A DNA stretch of 47,921 bases from Candidatus Schekmanbacteria bacterium. GTDB taxonomy: Bacteria > CSSED10-310 > JACPHN01. Shown piece after piece: positions 1 through 8,900 of this stretch. The notes beneath the pieces were generated by a model. The model saw only the letters and a program-made list of their open reading frames with translations, made no database searches and was not told the DNA's origin. The position numbers and the translations under genes are program-made. Positions within the stretch are counted from its first letter, which is position 1, and every line of letters begins with the position of its first letter. The stretch covers positions 1 to 47,921 of the forward strand of contig JACPHN010000149.1 in assembly GCA_016188575.1 (NCBI GenBank). The letters are read 5' to 3'.

Positions 1-1
1 C

Positions 2-292
2 GAGCAGGGCCAGGCGGACGGCGTGCAGGTGACCGTGGATTTCGCGGACGACGAGCTCGCGCCCGCGATTCGCCTGGCGCCGGATCAACCCCTCGACCTG
101 GCGGCTGGCAACGCCGTGCTCCTCGACCTCGAAAGCCTGGACGTCGCGGAGCCGGCGCCGGAGTACGACTTCCTCTGGCGCGGTGTCGCTGACCCCGATC
201 CGGGAGCCGCGCCGACACCCGGGGTCGCCGAGATGTACCTGGACCACGTGCGCACCGCGCACCTCCCGGAGGTGGCGGCTTATGGCTGGTAG
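2..292 (+). CDS. 3' end of an unknown protein (partial)
   Basis: The reading frame is open from the first bases of the window to a TAG at 290-292, so only the last ~96 residues are visible. The tail is acidic and hydrophobic with no membrane segment, cysteine motif or repeat that I recognise, and ends VAAYGW. The next gene starts 11 nt before this stop (ATG at 282), which suggests translational coupling. A GTG at 23 could serve as a start, but the frame continues upstream, so truncation by the window edge is more likely. No function is assigned. Confidence 0.6.
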   Translation, partial: EQGQADGVQVTVDFADDELAPAIRLAPDQPLDLAAGNAVLLDLESLDVAEPAPEYDFLWRGVADPDPGAAPTPGVAEMYLDHVRTAHLPEVAAYGW

Positions 293-1331
293 ATGCAAGG
301 CCCGTTCTGTTATCGCCGCTCTCACAGCCGCAGGGATGACCGTTTCCTGGACCTGTGATGACGACCCGGAAGGTCGCGGGATTACGCTGAACGGCCAGGG
401 AAACTATTCACCCATCCAGGCGGCCGTGAATGACGCCAAGCAGGGCGACGTAATTTTCCTTCCTGACGGGCGGTACGGGGAAAAGACCGACGCCCGAGAC
501 GTCGCCGATCTCACGTTTGTCGGAGAATCCAATGACGGGACAATCATAGAACGTGGCGTGGACGGAGGGTCCGGTTTTGTTGCCAAGAACCTGGGCTTCG
601 AGCATGGCGGATTATACGGGGTTGTGTCCGTCAGCGCGTATGGTTGCCATTTCACAGATACTGGCGTTGAGGCGAACATCGCCTGGATACTCGAAGGCAA
701 CGTGTTCGCGTGCGGAAGCGGAGGAGCCGCCCGAAAGAAGGGCGGGGGCTTCAGTCGTCTTGGGTATAACGACATTCTCGGGTGCGGCGTCACTGCCGTC
801 ACCGCCTACTTCGGCATCAGCGAAGTCGTAGCCAACCGCATCAACGACACGGACGGGCTGGCGATCGACTACTGGGTGGACGGCGGGGGCTTAGGGCTGG
901 TCGAGGACAACGAATTTCGCAACAACGGTGGTGGGGCGCTGGCCGGCGGCCACCCGATGCGCTACAGCGGCCCCGGCGACCTCGGCGGAGGCACCATTGG
1001 CAGCCGGGGTCGCAACATCTTCGTCGGCAACGGCATCCCCGTGATTCACGGCGTCACCGGCTCTTATCCGGTCAAGACTTTCGCCAAATTCAACTACTGG
1101 GGCACTACCAACCCCGCGGAGATCGCAGCGATGGTGCGCGACTGCTCCGACACCCCTTATCTCGGCTGCATCGACACCTCCGAGCCGCTCGCCGAGGAAC
1201 CGCTCGTCCCGCGTGGCGCCGATGCCTGGCCGGGTCGCCGGGCGCTCGACGAGGAGGTGGCGGCCCTGAAAGCCGCGTCACTCGCGGCCGGCGGCGGCAT
1301 CACGCTGTTTACCCGGGACGAGGCGCCGTGA
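282..1331 (+). CDS. secreted right-handed beta-helix (pectate-lyase-fold) protein
   Basis: A 349-residue protein with a basic N-terminus and short hydrophobic stretch (MAGRCKARSVIAALTAAG) ending at a cysteine, a possible but non-canonical lipoprotein signal. The mature start has the usual opening of periplasmic or surface beta-helix proteins: a segment like PIQAAVNDAKQGDVIFLPDG followed by short rungs rich in G, N and V (for example EDNEFRNNGGGAL). Near residue 270 is the NYWGT motif often seen at the end of such solenoids. The C-terminal ~70 residues look like a non-repetitive cap. I chose ATG 282, inside the end of the upstream gene, because the frame further upstream reads like a shadow of that gene. 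The substrate is unknown and no catalytic residues are evident. Confidence 0.7.
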   Translation: MAGRCKARSVIAALTAAGMTVSWTCDDDPEGRGITLNGQGNYSPIQAAVNDAKQGDVIFLPDGRYGEKTDARDVADLTFVGESNDGTIIERGVDGGSGFVAKNLGFEHGGLYGVVSVSAYGCHFTDTGVEANIAWILEGNVFACGSGGAARKKGGGFSRLGYNDILGCGVTAVTAYFGISEVVANRINDTDGLAIDYWVDGGGLGLVEDNEFRNNGGGALAGGHPMRYSGPGDLGGGTIGSRGRNIFVGNGIPVIHGVTGSYPVKTFAKFNYWGTTNPAEIAAMVRDCSDTPYLGCIDTSEPLAEEPLVPRGADAWPGRRALDEEVAALKAASLAAGGGITLFTRDEAP

Positions 1332-1476
1332 TCGGACCGCGAGCACCTCGGCGCCGCGGTCCACCAGGTCGCGGTCGCGGCGGTCTCTGGCTCGAGCTCC
1401 GGGTCCACAGTCACACAACGACCGATCCATCACGAGGGAATGCGTACCAATAAGATCCCCGCCGCGCGAGTGGCGA

Positions 1477-1630
1477 AGCGCCAACGCACTCCGGAAGTGG
1501 CCGGAACGTTCGGGACGGAGCGCTAACGGATTCCGAGATTGGCCGCGCCGCGCGGAACGGGGCGCTGGCGGATTCCGGGATTTGCCGTCGCCGGAATGCG
1601 GGCGTTGGCCGAATCTGCTCTACACCTGAG
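1477..1630. repeat. 42-bp tandem repeat in a convergent intergenic region
   Basis: The 329-bp gap between two convergent genes (1332-1660) contains no convincing gene. It does contain a 42-bp unit repeated at 1477, 1519, 1561 and, degenerately, 1603. The shared core is GCGCTNNCGGATTCCGGGAT followed by NGCCG. Because 42 is divisible by three, the minus strand reads as a 14-residue repeat, but that frame overlaps the downstream gene out of phase and has no credible start. I read it as a non-coding tandem array. Confidence 0.7.
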
Positions 1631-1660
1631 GCTCCCCGCAGGGGCGCGACAAGTCGTGCC

Positions 1661-2650
1661 CTATTCGACGGCACCACCCCGGATGACCGCCGCGTCGCGC
1701 TCCGGCCCGCGCACCAGGACCTCGCCGGACTTTTCAAGATACGCGCCCTCGCGCCCGTCGAGCTCGCTCCAGCCACAGGGCGCGAAACCGTCGAGAAAAA
1801 ACGTGTCCAGCACGTGCGCGCCGCCCGGGTTGGCGCGGAGGTCGCCGGTGAGCTCTTTGGCGAAGGCGGCGACGACCTCGGGAGGAGCGCCGCTCCAGGC
1901 GCACACACCGCCGTACGAGAGCGGCGGACCTCGGTAGATTTCCTGCAGCGCTTGCCATACCCGGGAGGCCTTCAACTTCATGCGCGCGATGACCTGCTCC
2001 TGAACGATCGCGACATCCGCTTGCCGATACATCAAAGACATCACGGCCGAGATCGGTCCATCGGTCTCGACGAGCGTGCCGAAATATTCCTCCACGCGAA
2101 GCGTCCCTTCGAAGAGGGTAGCGCTCAACCACGCCGCCCGGTCATCACCCACCGCGGTCAAGGCCAGCGCCCTGCCGCGCGCGTCCGCCAGCGATTTGAT
2201 GCCGCTGGTGCGGGTGGTGACGATCACAAAGCGGTAGGTGCTCAGGCCGCCTCGCTGTGCGCACAACAGAGGCGAATAGCCCAGCTTGTATCCTTCTCTG
2301 AGGAGAAAGGGAATCGGGAGCGAGGCGAACCAGGGCGGATCTCCGGCCTGGTGGGCGCGGCGCAGATGCGCGACGGCGTCCGGGTAGCGCTTGAAGAAGG
2401 TCGGGGCCACGTCGACGATCTGCCGGGCGCGGAGATAGTCCGTGAATTCTTCGATGGCACCAAGGATGTGCTCGGGCGCCAGCGGCGTCGTGTCGGGGTT
2501 GTGGAAGAAAAAGACGGATTTCGGCAGCTTGCCGGAGAGCGGCATGGCGGCGGAGTGCCGCTCGTCCGCCACGGCGTCGGGTCGGGCGCCGCCGGCGGTG
2601 ACAAGTGCAAGCAGCGAAAGCAGGACGCCGAACCGGGTCAGCGGGGGCAT
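1661..2650 (-). CDS. PhnD-like periplasmic substrate-binding protein
   Basis: A 329-residue protein with an N-terminal signal peptide (MPPLTRFGVLLSLLALVTAGG). The body follows the PhnD/transferrin-type binding-protein pattern: an N-lobe with FFFHNPDTTPL, then YRFVIVTTRTSGIKSLADARG, which is the usual hinge-region segment before the second lobe, and a C-terminal lobe with VAIVQEQVIARM. Such proteins bind small anions such as phosphonates or act as sensors. No ABC permease or ATPase gene is adjacent, so a sensing or envelope role is as likely as transport. ATG 2650 was chosen over upstream starts because it opens a signal peptide and has AGGAG 11 nt before it. It is the last gene of a minus-strand block, 226 bp after the giant gene. 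Confidence 0.7.
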   Translation of the reverse strand: MPPLTRFGVLLSLLALVTAGGARPDAVADERHSAAMPLSGKLPKSVFFFHNPDTTPLAPEHILGAIEEFTDYLRARQIVDVAPTFFKRYPDAVAHLRRAHQAGDPPWFASLPIPFLLREGYKLGYSPLLCAQRGGLSTYRFVIVTTRTSGIKSLADARGRALALTAVGDDRAAWLSATLFEGTLRVEEYFGTLVETDGPISAVMSLMYRQADVAIVQEQVIARMKLKASRVWQALQEIYRGPPLSYGGVCAWSGAPPEVVAAFAKELTGDLRANPGGAHVLDTFFLDGFAPCGWSELDGREGAYLEKSGEVLVRGPERDAAVIRGGAVE

Positions 2651-2816
2651 GGTGCAGGCTGCTCCTGGGGTGGGTTTCCGGAAACCACAAGGCTTGGAGG
2701 CCGCTCGCGGCAAGCTCGCGACGCCCAAGAGAGGCATGATCCGTCGCCGCCGCACGGCAGTACGCCGGCGTCAGTGTATCGCGTCGGCGGGCGGAAGTCA
2801 CCTGAAACCACTGCCC

Positions 2817-2911
2817 CGAATCCGTCGCCTGCTCGGCTGAAGCTGTGCGGAAAGCGCATCCCGAAGACCCCGCACCTCACCTGCCCCCGCCCGCGGGGGG
2901 AGGCACGGAGG
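2817..2911. repeat. dispersed hairpin repeat, copy R1
   Basis: This copy has the 5' module (GAATCCGTCGCCTGCTCGGC, then AAGCTGTGCGG) and a GC-rich hairpin (CCCCCGCCCGCGGGGG) flanked by CCTCACCT. It overlaps the 3' end of the giant gene: its CCTCACC supplies that gene's TGA stop (2877-2879 on the minus strand), and the hairpin encodes the low-complexity C-terminus SVPPPAGGGR. Confidence 0.65.
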
Positions 2912-5900
2912 GGGGCGCTGGGCGGAGGTCGTACACGCGCGACAGCACCGCACCGTCCGCCTTTACCTCATGGGCCGGAGCTAGCGCCGCGTAGGGATTT
3001 GGGGCGAGGCTCTCGCGGTTCAGGACGATCGCGAACGCGGGGAAATCGCCGGTGACGACCAGGTCGCCGCGCAGTCGCGCGAGCCGCTGTAGGTCCAGAA
3101 CGACATGGACGCGGCTGCCCACCGGGGCCACGGTGTTGACGTATGCTCCTGCCTCCTGCAGAGAATTCCCCCAGTAGTCGAGCTCGTAGCGCCCCATCGC
3201 TCCCGCGCCGCCGCCGACAAGCGCGTTGAAGTAGGTGGTTTCGTACGGATGGATCCGCGCCACGCTCACCACCGCGACTCCGAGGACCGCGGCCGGGATG
3301 AGCCCCGCCACGATGCGGCGCCGGCGCCCTTCGCCGCCGACCCGCGCGACGACCGTATCGAGGCCAAATCCGACGAGGCACGCGAGAAATGGCAGCACGG
3401 AGAGAATGTGTCGGAGCCCGTCGTAGATGGGGGTGCGCAGCACGAGCCGCGTCAGCAACGGCAGGGCGAAGCCGGCCAGAACCAGCACGGCCAGGAGCTG
3501 TCGCCGCCTCGCTTCGACGCCTGCACGCACGAGCCCGGCCGCGGCAAACGGCAGCCACACCAGCGGCAGGGTGATGACCAGGTACTTCGGGGCGTACGAC
3601 CACGGCATCGCGTGAGCGCTCGCCATCCGGCCCTCATAGAGCACGTTGCCGTTCCACGGATGGTTCCCGAACCAGACAAACATCTCGATGAAACGATGGG
3701 CGGCATGCTCCCAGAGCCAGGGCCAGCACACCACTGTCGTCGCCAGCGCGGCCGTGCCATACAGGAGCGTCGCGGGCACGGCGAAGCGCAGGCGGCGCCC
3801 GCGATCGTCCGCTTCACCACTCATGCCGAGTACCGCAAACAGGGTCATGAGCAGCCCCACGATCGGTGCCAGAAAGGCGGCGCTGATTTTCGTCGCGAGC
3901 GCCATGCCCGAGATGATTCCAGCGCCCGTCATGCGGGCCAGGCCGCGCGCACGCAGGGCCGCGTGGAACTCCATCAGGGCGATCACCATCAGCACCGTCG
4001 CCGGAAAGTCCTTCGGGTTGTTGTGCGCATGGCCGAGCAATCGCGGCATGGCGAAATACGCGACCAGACAGAAAAACCCCGCGCGGGCGCCGAAATCGCG
4101 GCCGACCACGCCAAACAGCAGCCACCCCGAAAGCGCGTAGAGCAACAACAGATGGAGGTACCGCGCGTCGTGCGCCGCCATCCAGCCGAGCCGCACGCTC
4201 AGCGCCTCCTCGGAGACCGCGCCGAGCAGATCGGAGAAGGCGCCGTAGTACCGCCTGGCGTCATGGCCGTACAGGTCGGGGATCTTGTGATCCCCGAACA
4301 GGAACCTGAAGTACTCCTGCCCGTTCAAGCTCAGATCGACTTCGTCCCACGTTTCCCCGTACTGGTGCTGAACGGCCAGAAGCAGCGCCGCGAAGGCCAG
4401 GCAGAGGCCGATTGCGGCGCGACGCCAGGAAGTCGCCGCAGGACTCGAGCCGGCGTCCGGAAGCGGCGGCCGGGGCTGCCGGCGGGAAACGAGCATGGCC
4501 GCGGCGACCGTCGCCGCCAGCGTCGCCAGCGCCAACCACAGGCCGAGAAACGGCAAGCTCTCCAGCGGCCCCAGGTCTCGGTCAGGGAAGCGACCAAGAA
4601 CGTCAAGCTCGTTGATCGACCACCAGTACCGCGGATCGCTGCCAACTTGGATCAACTTGACGGCGCGACAGCGCTCGGGGGGGTCGAAAGCGATGGACGT
4701 GAGCGGGGCCGCGCCGAACACGGTCTTGACGGTCCGCCAGGAGACGCCGTCCGCAGAGGTCAGGACCTGCAGCTTGCGGGGATAGTCGAGGGGTGCTCCG
4801 AGGACATGAAGATCCAGGCGCGCGAGATCCCCCGGGCCGGGAAAGTCGATCTGGAACCACAGCCCGGCAAGCTGCGGCACGCCGCTATTCCAGCGCGTTG
4901 CCGGCATGCCGTCAATCGCTTGCTGCTCGAGGTAGGGATCGTTCCGGAACGACGAGACGCGGAGCTGCTCTTTCGCTACGGGCACGGCGCCGCCGGCAGG
5001 CGCCGCTGGTGCAGGGGCCGCCGGTGCCGGCGCCGCGGGTGCAGCCGCCGCCGGGGTTTGTGGCGCAGGGGCAGGCGGCGCGGGTGCAGGCGCCGCGGGT
5101 GCAGCCGCCGCCGGGGTTTGCGGCGCAGGGGCGGGCGGCGCGGCGTTCGCGGGCACTTCCCGGGGCGGCGCGGACGCCTGCTCTTCATTTCTCGGCGGCG
5201 CGGGGGCAGGCGGCGCCGGCCGCTCCGGGGACGGCGCGGCGGCAGCGACATCGGCAGCGACATCGGCAGCGGGGGCGGCTGTGGCGCTGGCCATGCCGAA
5301 AATCTCGAGCTCGCCGATCGTCCACCAGTAGATGGGATCGGCGCCTTTTTGCTCCAGGCGCAGAGCGCGACACCGCCGCGGCGGGCTGAGGGCGAGCTCC
5401 ATGTCCGGCCCCGTGCCGAGCACCTGCCCGGTGGGCTCGAAGTGCTCCCCGTCTGGAGACAGTGACAGCTCCAGGACGCGCGGGTAATCCTGAATCGCAC
5501 CTGCGAGGCGCAGGCGCAACCCCGCCAGCTCGACAGGCGCCGGGAAGGTGACGCGAACCCACTCGTCGCCTTGCTGCGGCGCGCCGGTTTGCCACAACGT
5601 GGTCGGATCGCCGTCCGTCATGCGCCCGACCGCATCGGTGCGGCGGTTTGCCGCGAGTGCGAAGCGCTCGGGGGTGATTCGGGGCATCTGTGCCAGCGTT
5701 CCAGGCGCCGCGGTCGCGACGCGACCTACCGGGGTCGCCTCTCGCTGGTCCGGCGTCACTGCCGCCGCGGCGCCCGCGGGTGCCGGTGCGCCGCTTGCGG
5801 GCGCCGCCCCCACCTGCCCGCTTTCCACCCGGACGCGGTTATCGGCGTTGCGCTCCTCGATGACAGCTACGTGGCTGCCGAAGCGGATGTCGGCGAGCTC

Positions 5901-8900
5901 GATGAGGCGAGCTGTCGCGGCGCCTGCCCAGTCACCCATGACCACTTCTTCGACGGTGACGTCGCGCTGCCCGAGCGCCCGAAACAGGTCGAGCTCGACC
6001 GCATGCCACTGCCCGTCCTGAAGAGCGTTGAAGCTGCCGATCAACATGTCCGACGGCCGCCGGTCATGCTCCAACCGCATTGGAATGGTTTTCCACTGGC
6101 CTTCTGCGTCCCCGGTCACGCGCAGCAGCATGCAATACGCGGTATTCGCGGCCATGCGATAGGCAAGGTGCACGAGGGGGCTTTCCTTGACGCGGAGCGG
6201 ACCGGGCAGCTTGACGGCAATGGCGCCGGGTTCCGCTCCGGGGTCGCTGATCACGTAGATCGGCCCTGCCTTGCCGTTCGCCGCCGGCGCCGCGAGCGCG
6301 ACGCTCCGGCCCATTTCGATGGCGTCTTCGCCGTGCAGCCGGCGCCGGTTCACGACCTGGTCGGGCGCGGCGGTCACGGTTGGCAAGCCGAAGCTGCCGA
6401 GCGCGAGCGGCGCAAACGCTCCGGCGCCCCTCTTGACCTCGGCCTCAAAAAAACTTTCTCCGCTGACCTGCGTGTACGTCACATACAGACGGTGGCGCCC
6501 GGGCTCGAGGATGATCGACCCCTCCTTGCGCGTCCGTCCCTGGCTGTTGAACATGCGGTTGTCGATCACGGTCCGGTCGTCGACGACGACCCCGGACCCG
6601 TCGTCCGAAGTCGTGGCGAAGGTGACCGTCTCGGGTGCTCCGATCTGGAGCTCCGCGGACCAGTCGACGCACGTGTCGCTGACAACCGCCTCGCCGAGCT
6701 CGACCACTCCAACTACCGCGCCGGCGGTCGGTTCGTTTCGGCACGCAGCGCCGCGATAGCGGTGCATCTGGAATCCGGCGCGCTTCACGCCGGGGCGCCG
6801 GCTGCGGGGGTCGACCTCGAGCACCGCCAGGGGGAACGCTTCGAGCCCCGTTGCGATGGCGCGAACGTCCGCAAAGACCGATCGAAGCAGCGCTTCGTGG
6901 CCCGCCATTGCCCCGACCAGAACCACGAGGTGCAGACCCGGCGCCAGCGCCGCGTCCGGGGCGAAAACCCGCATGAGCTCGCCGTCGTCGACGAGTCGCA
7001 CGCCCTCGAGCCCGCGGTGAGCGGCGGGGTCGGCGTGCTTTAGCCAGGGCAGCGCCAGGATGCGGTGGTGCGTGGCCCCGTATTTCGCGAGAACGTCGCG
7101 CAGCCGCGGCAGCGCGTCGCGATAGAAGCTCGGGATCTCGCGAAGCTCGTGTTGCCCGGTCACCCGAAAAACGCGGCGCGTAGGGTATCGGGAGATAAGC
7201 GCGTAGTCTTCCGACGGGCCGAGGTGGATCGCGTGTACGATATCCCCATCCATCGAGACCTTGCCGTCGCCGTCGACGCGCGGCTCATTGTCGGGTAGCC
7301 GCTGGGCGAAGCCCTTGTTGACGTCCGCATAGAAGAGCAGCGCGTCGTGGATTTCCTGACTTCTGAGCAGCGCCGGCAGCTCGGGGTCGATGCCGTTGTA
7401 AGAGGCATATTCGGAGCGCAGCCGCTCGCGCTGGTCGTAGACGACGTTATGGAGCAGGAAACCCGTGCACAGGGCCACCCCGACCGCGGTCCCGAGGAGA
7501 CGGCGCAGCCGGCCGCCGCGGGCCAGGAGAAAGGGCACCCAGAGCCCCAGCGCCGCCAGCAGCACCGTAATGTGCGTGATCTCGAAGAGCATGCGCGGCT
7601 CCCACATCCACCCGTGCCAGTGGAGGAAACTGTGCACGACCCAGAAGACGGCCATCGTCGCGTAGGCGAGCCGCAACCACAGCACCTGGCGCATGAGCGC
7701 GAGCGGCAACAGCACCGGCAGGAGATTGCCGGCGACGCCGAACCCAAAGATGCGCTGGCGATAGAGCGCGTAATTCATGAAGAGGTTCTCGAATCGCCAG
7801 GGCCAGCCATGCCCCCACCGCGCCGCCAGCGTCGTGCCGGCCTCGGGTCCTTTGGCCGAGTAGCCGAGCCCGAAGACGCCGGCCGTCAGCCAGGTGCGCC
7901 AGAGCTCGACGGAAGCGATCGCCAACCCGATCGCCATGGCAATCGCAACCGTACGGTGAGAAAATCGCCCGGCCCGCCACGATCGCAGGCACCAGATCGC
8001 CGGCACGGCGGCGGTGAGGACCGCCGACATGGGTCTCATGAGAAATGCCAACCCAAAGCACGCCGCCGCGGCGATCAGCCATTCCTCCCGCCCGGAGCGC
8101 GCGAGGCTCACCACACACAGCGTGCCGAGCTCGATGAACAGCAGGGCCGAGCCGTGGGCCATAAAGGAGGCCAGCAGCGTGACCGCGTATTGCGAGCTGA
8201 GCAGCACGGCGACCGCGAGCCATGCGAACGCGGCATTCCCGGTGAGCCGGCGGGCGAGACCGAAGAGCGCGGCGGTGACGCCGCCCGCAACGAGGATCGG
8301 GCCGAGCGAGCGGGATCCGAGCAGGTAGGCGGCGGCGAGAAGCGCCGAGTTGCCGATCGGGTGGAAGTTCCACAAGCGGCCATCGCCGGCCATCAAGTCC
8401 ATCCAGGAGACGCGGAAGAACGCGGCGAGCTGTGGTTCGGGGAGAAAGAGATGGCCGCCGGCGAGAATGCGGGCCTGGACGAGATAGTTGATCTCGTCGC
8501 CAAAGCCCGGGAGTGCATGAAACACGGAGAAGTGGACCCATCCCACGACGGCGGCGCCGGCCGCAAAGGCGCCCACGACCTGCCAGCGTCCGAGGGCAGC
8601 GAGGACCTTTCGCCCGATCATGCCGCCCGGCCTTCCTCCGCTCGAACGCGGGAGGGAGTGAGGTGAGGGGTCTGCTTGAGGACGGGCAAGCCCGCCCCAC
8701 CGGAAACGGGCGGCGCGCCTTGGAAGCGGCGGCACGCGGGGCGGCCCGAGGCACAGGCTCAGGCACAGGCCGAGCGCCGCCGCGGAGAAAAGCGCGCCGC
8801 CGAGTCCGCCGAGGATTACACGGCCCAGCCCGGGATCGTAGTCGACCGCGGTTTCCGTGCCGTGGCGTTGCAACTCGAGCTTGTGCGCGTAGAGCCGAAA

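Noticed and set aside
1411-1908. Minus-strand open frame across the 42-bp repeats
   Set aside because: It overlaps the PhnD-like gene out of frame and its composition is explained by the tandem repeat; no start or homology supports it.
3105-5465. A long plus-strand open frame (about 786 codons) opposite the giant gene
   Set aside because: It is very rich in Arg, Gln, Pro and His with no domain pattern, as expected for a shadow in high-GC DNA, and it would contradict the well-supported domain structure on the minus strand.
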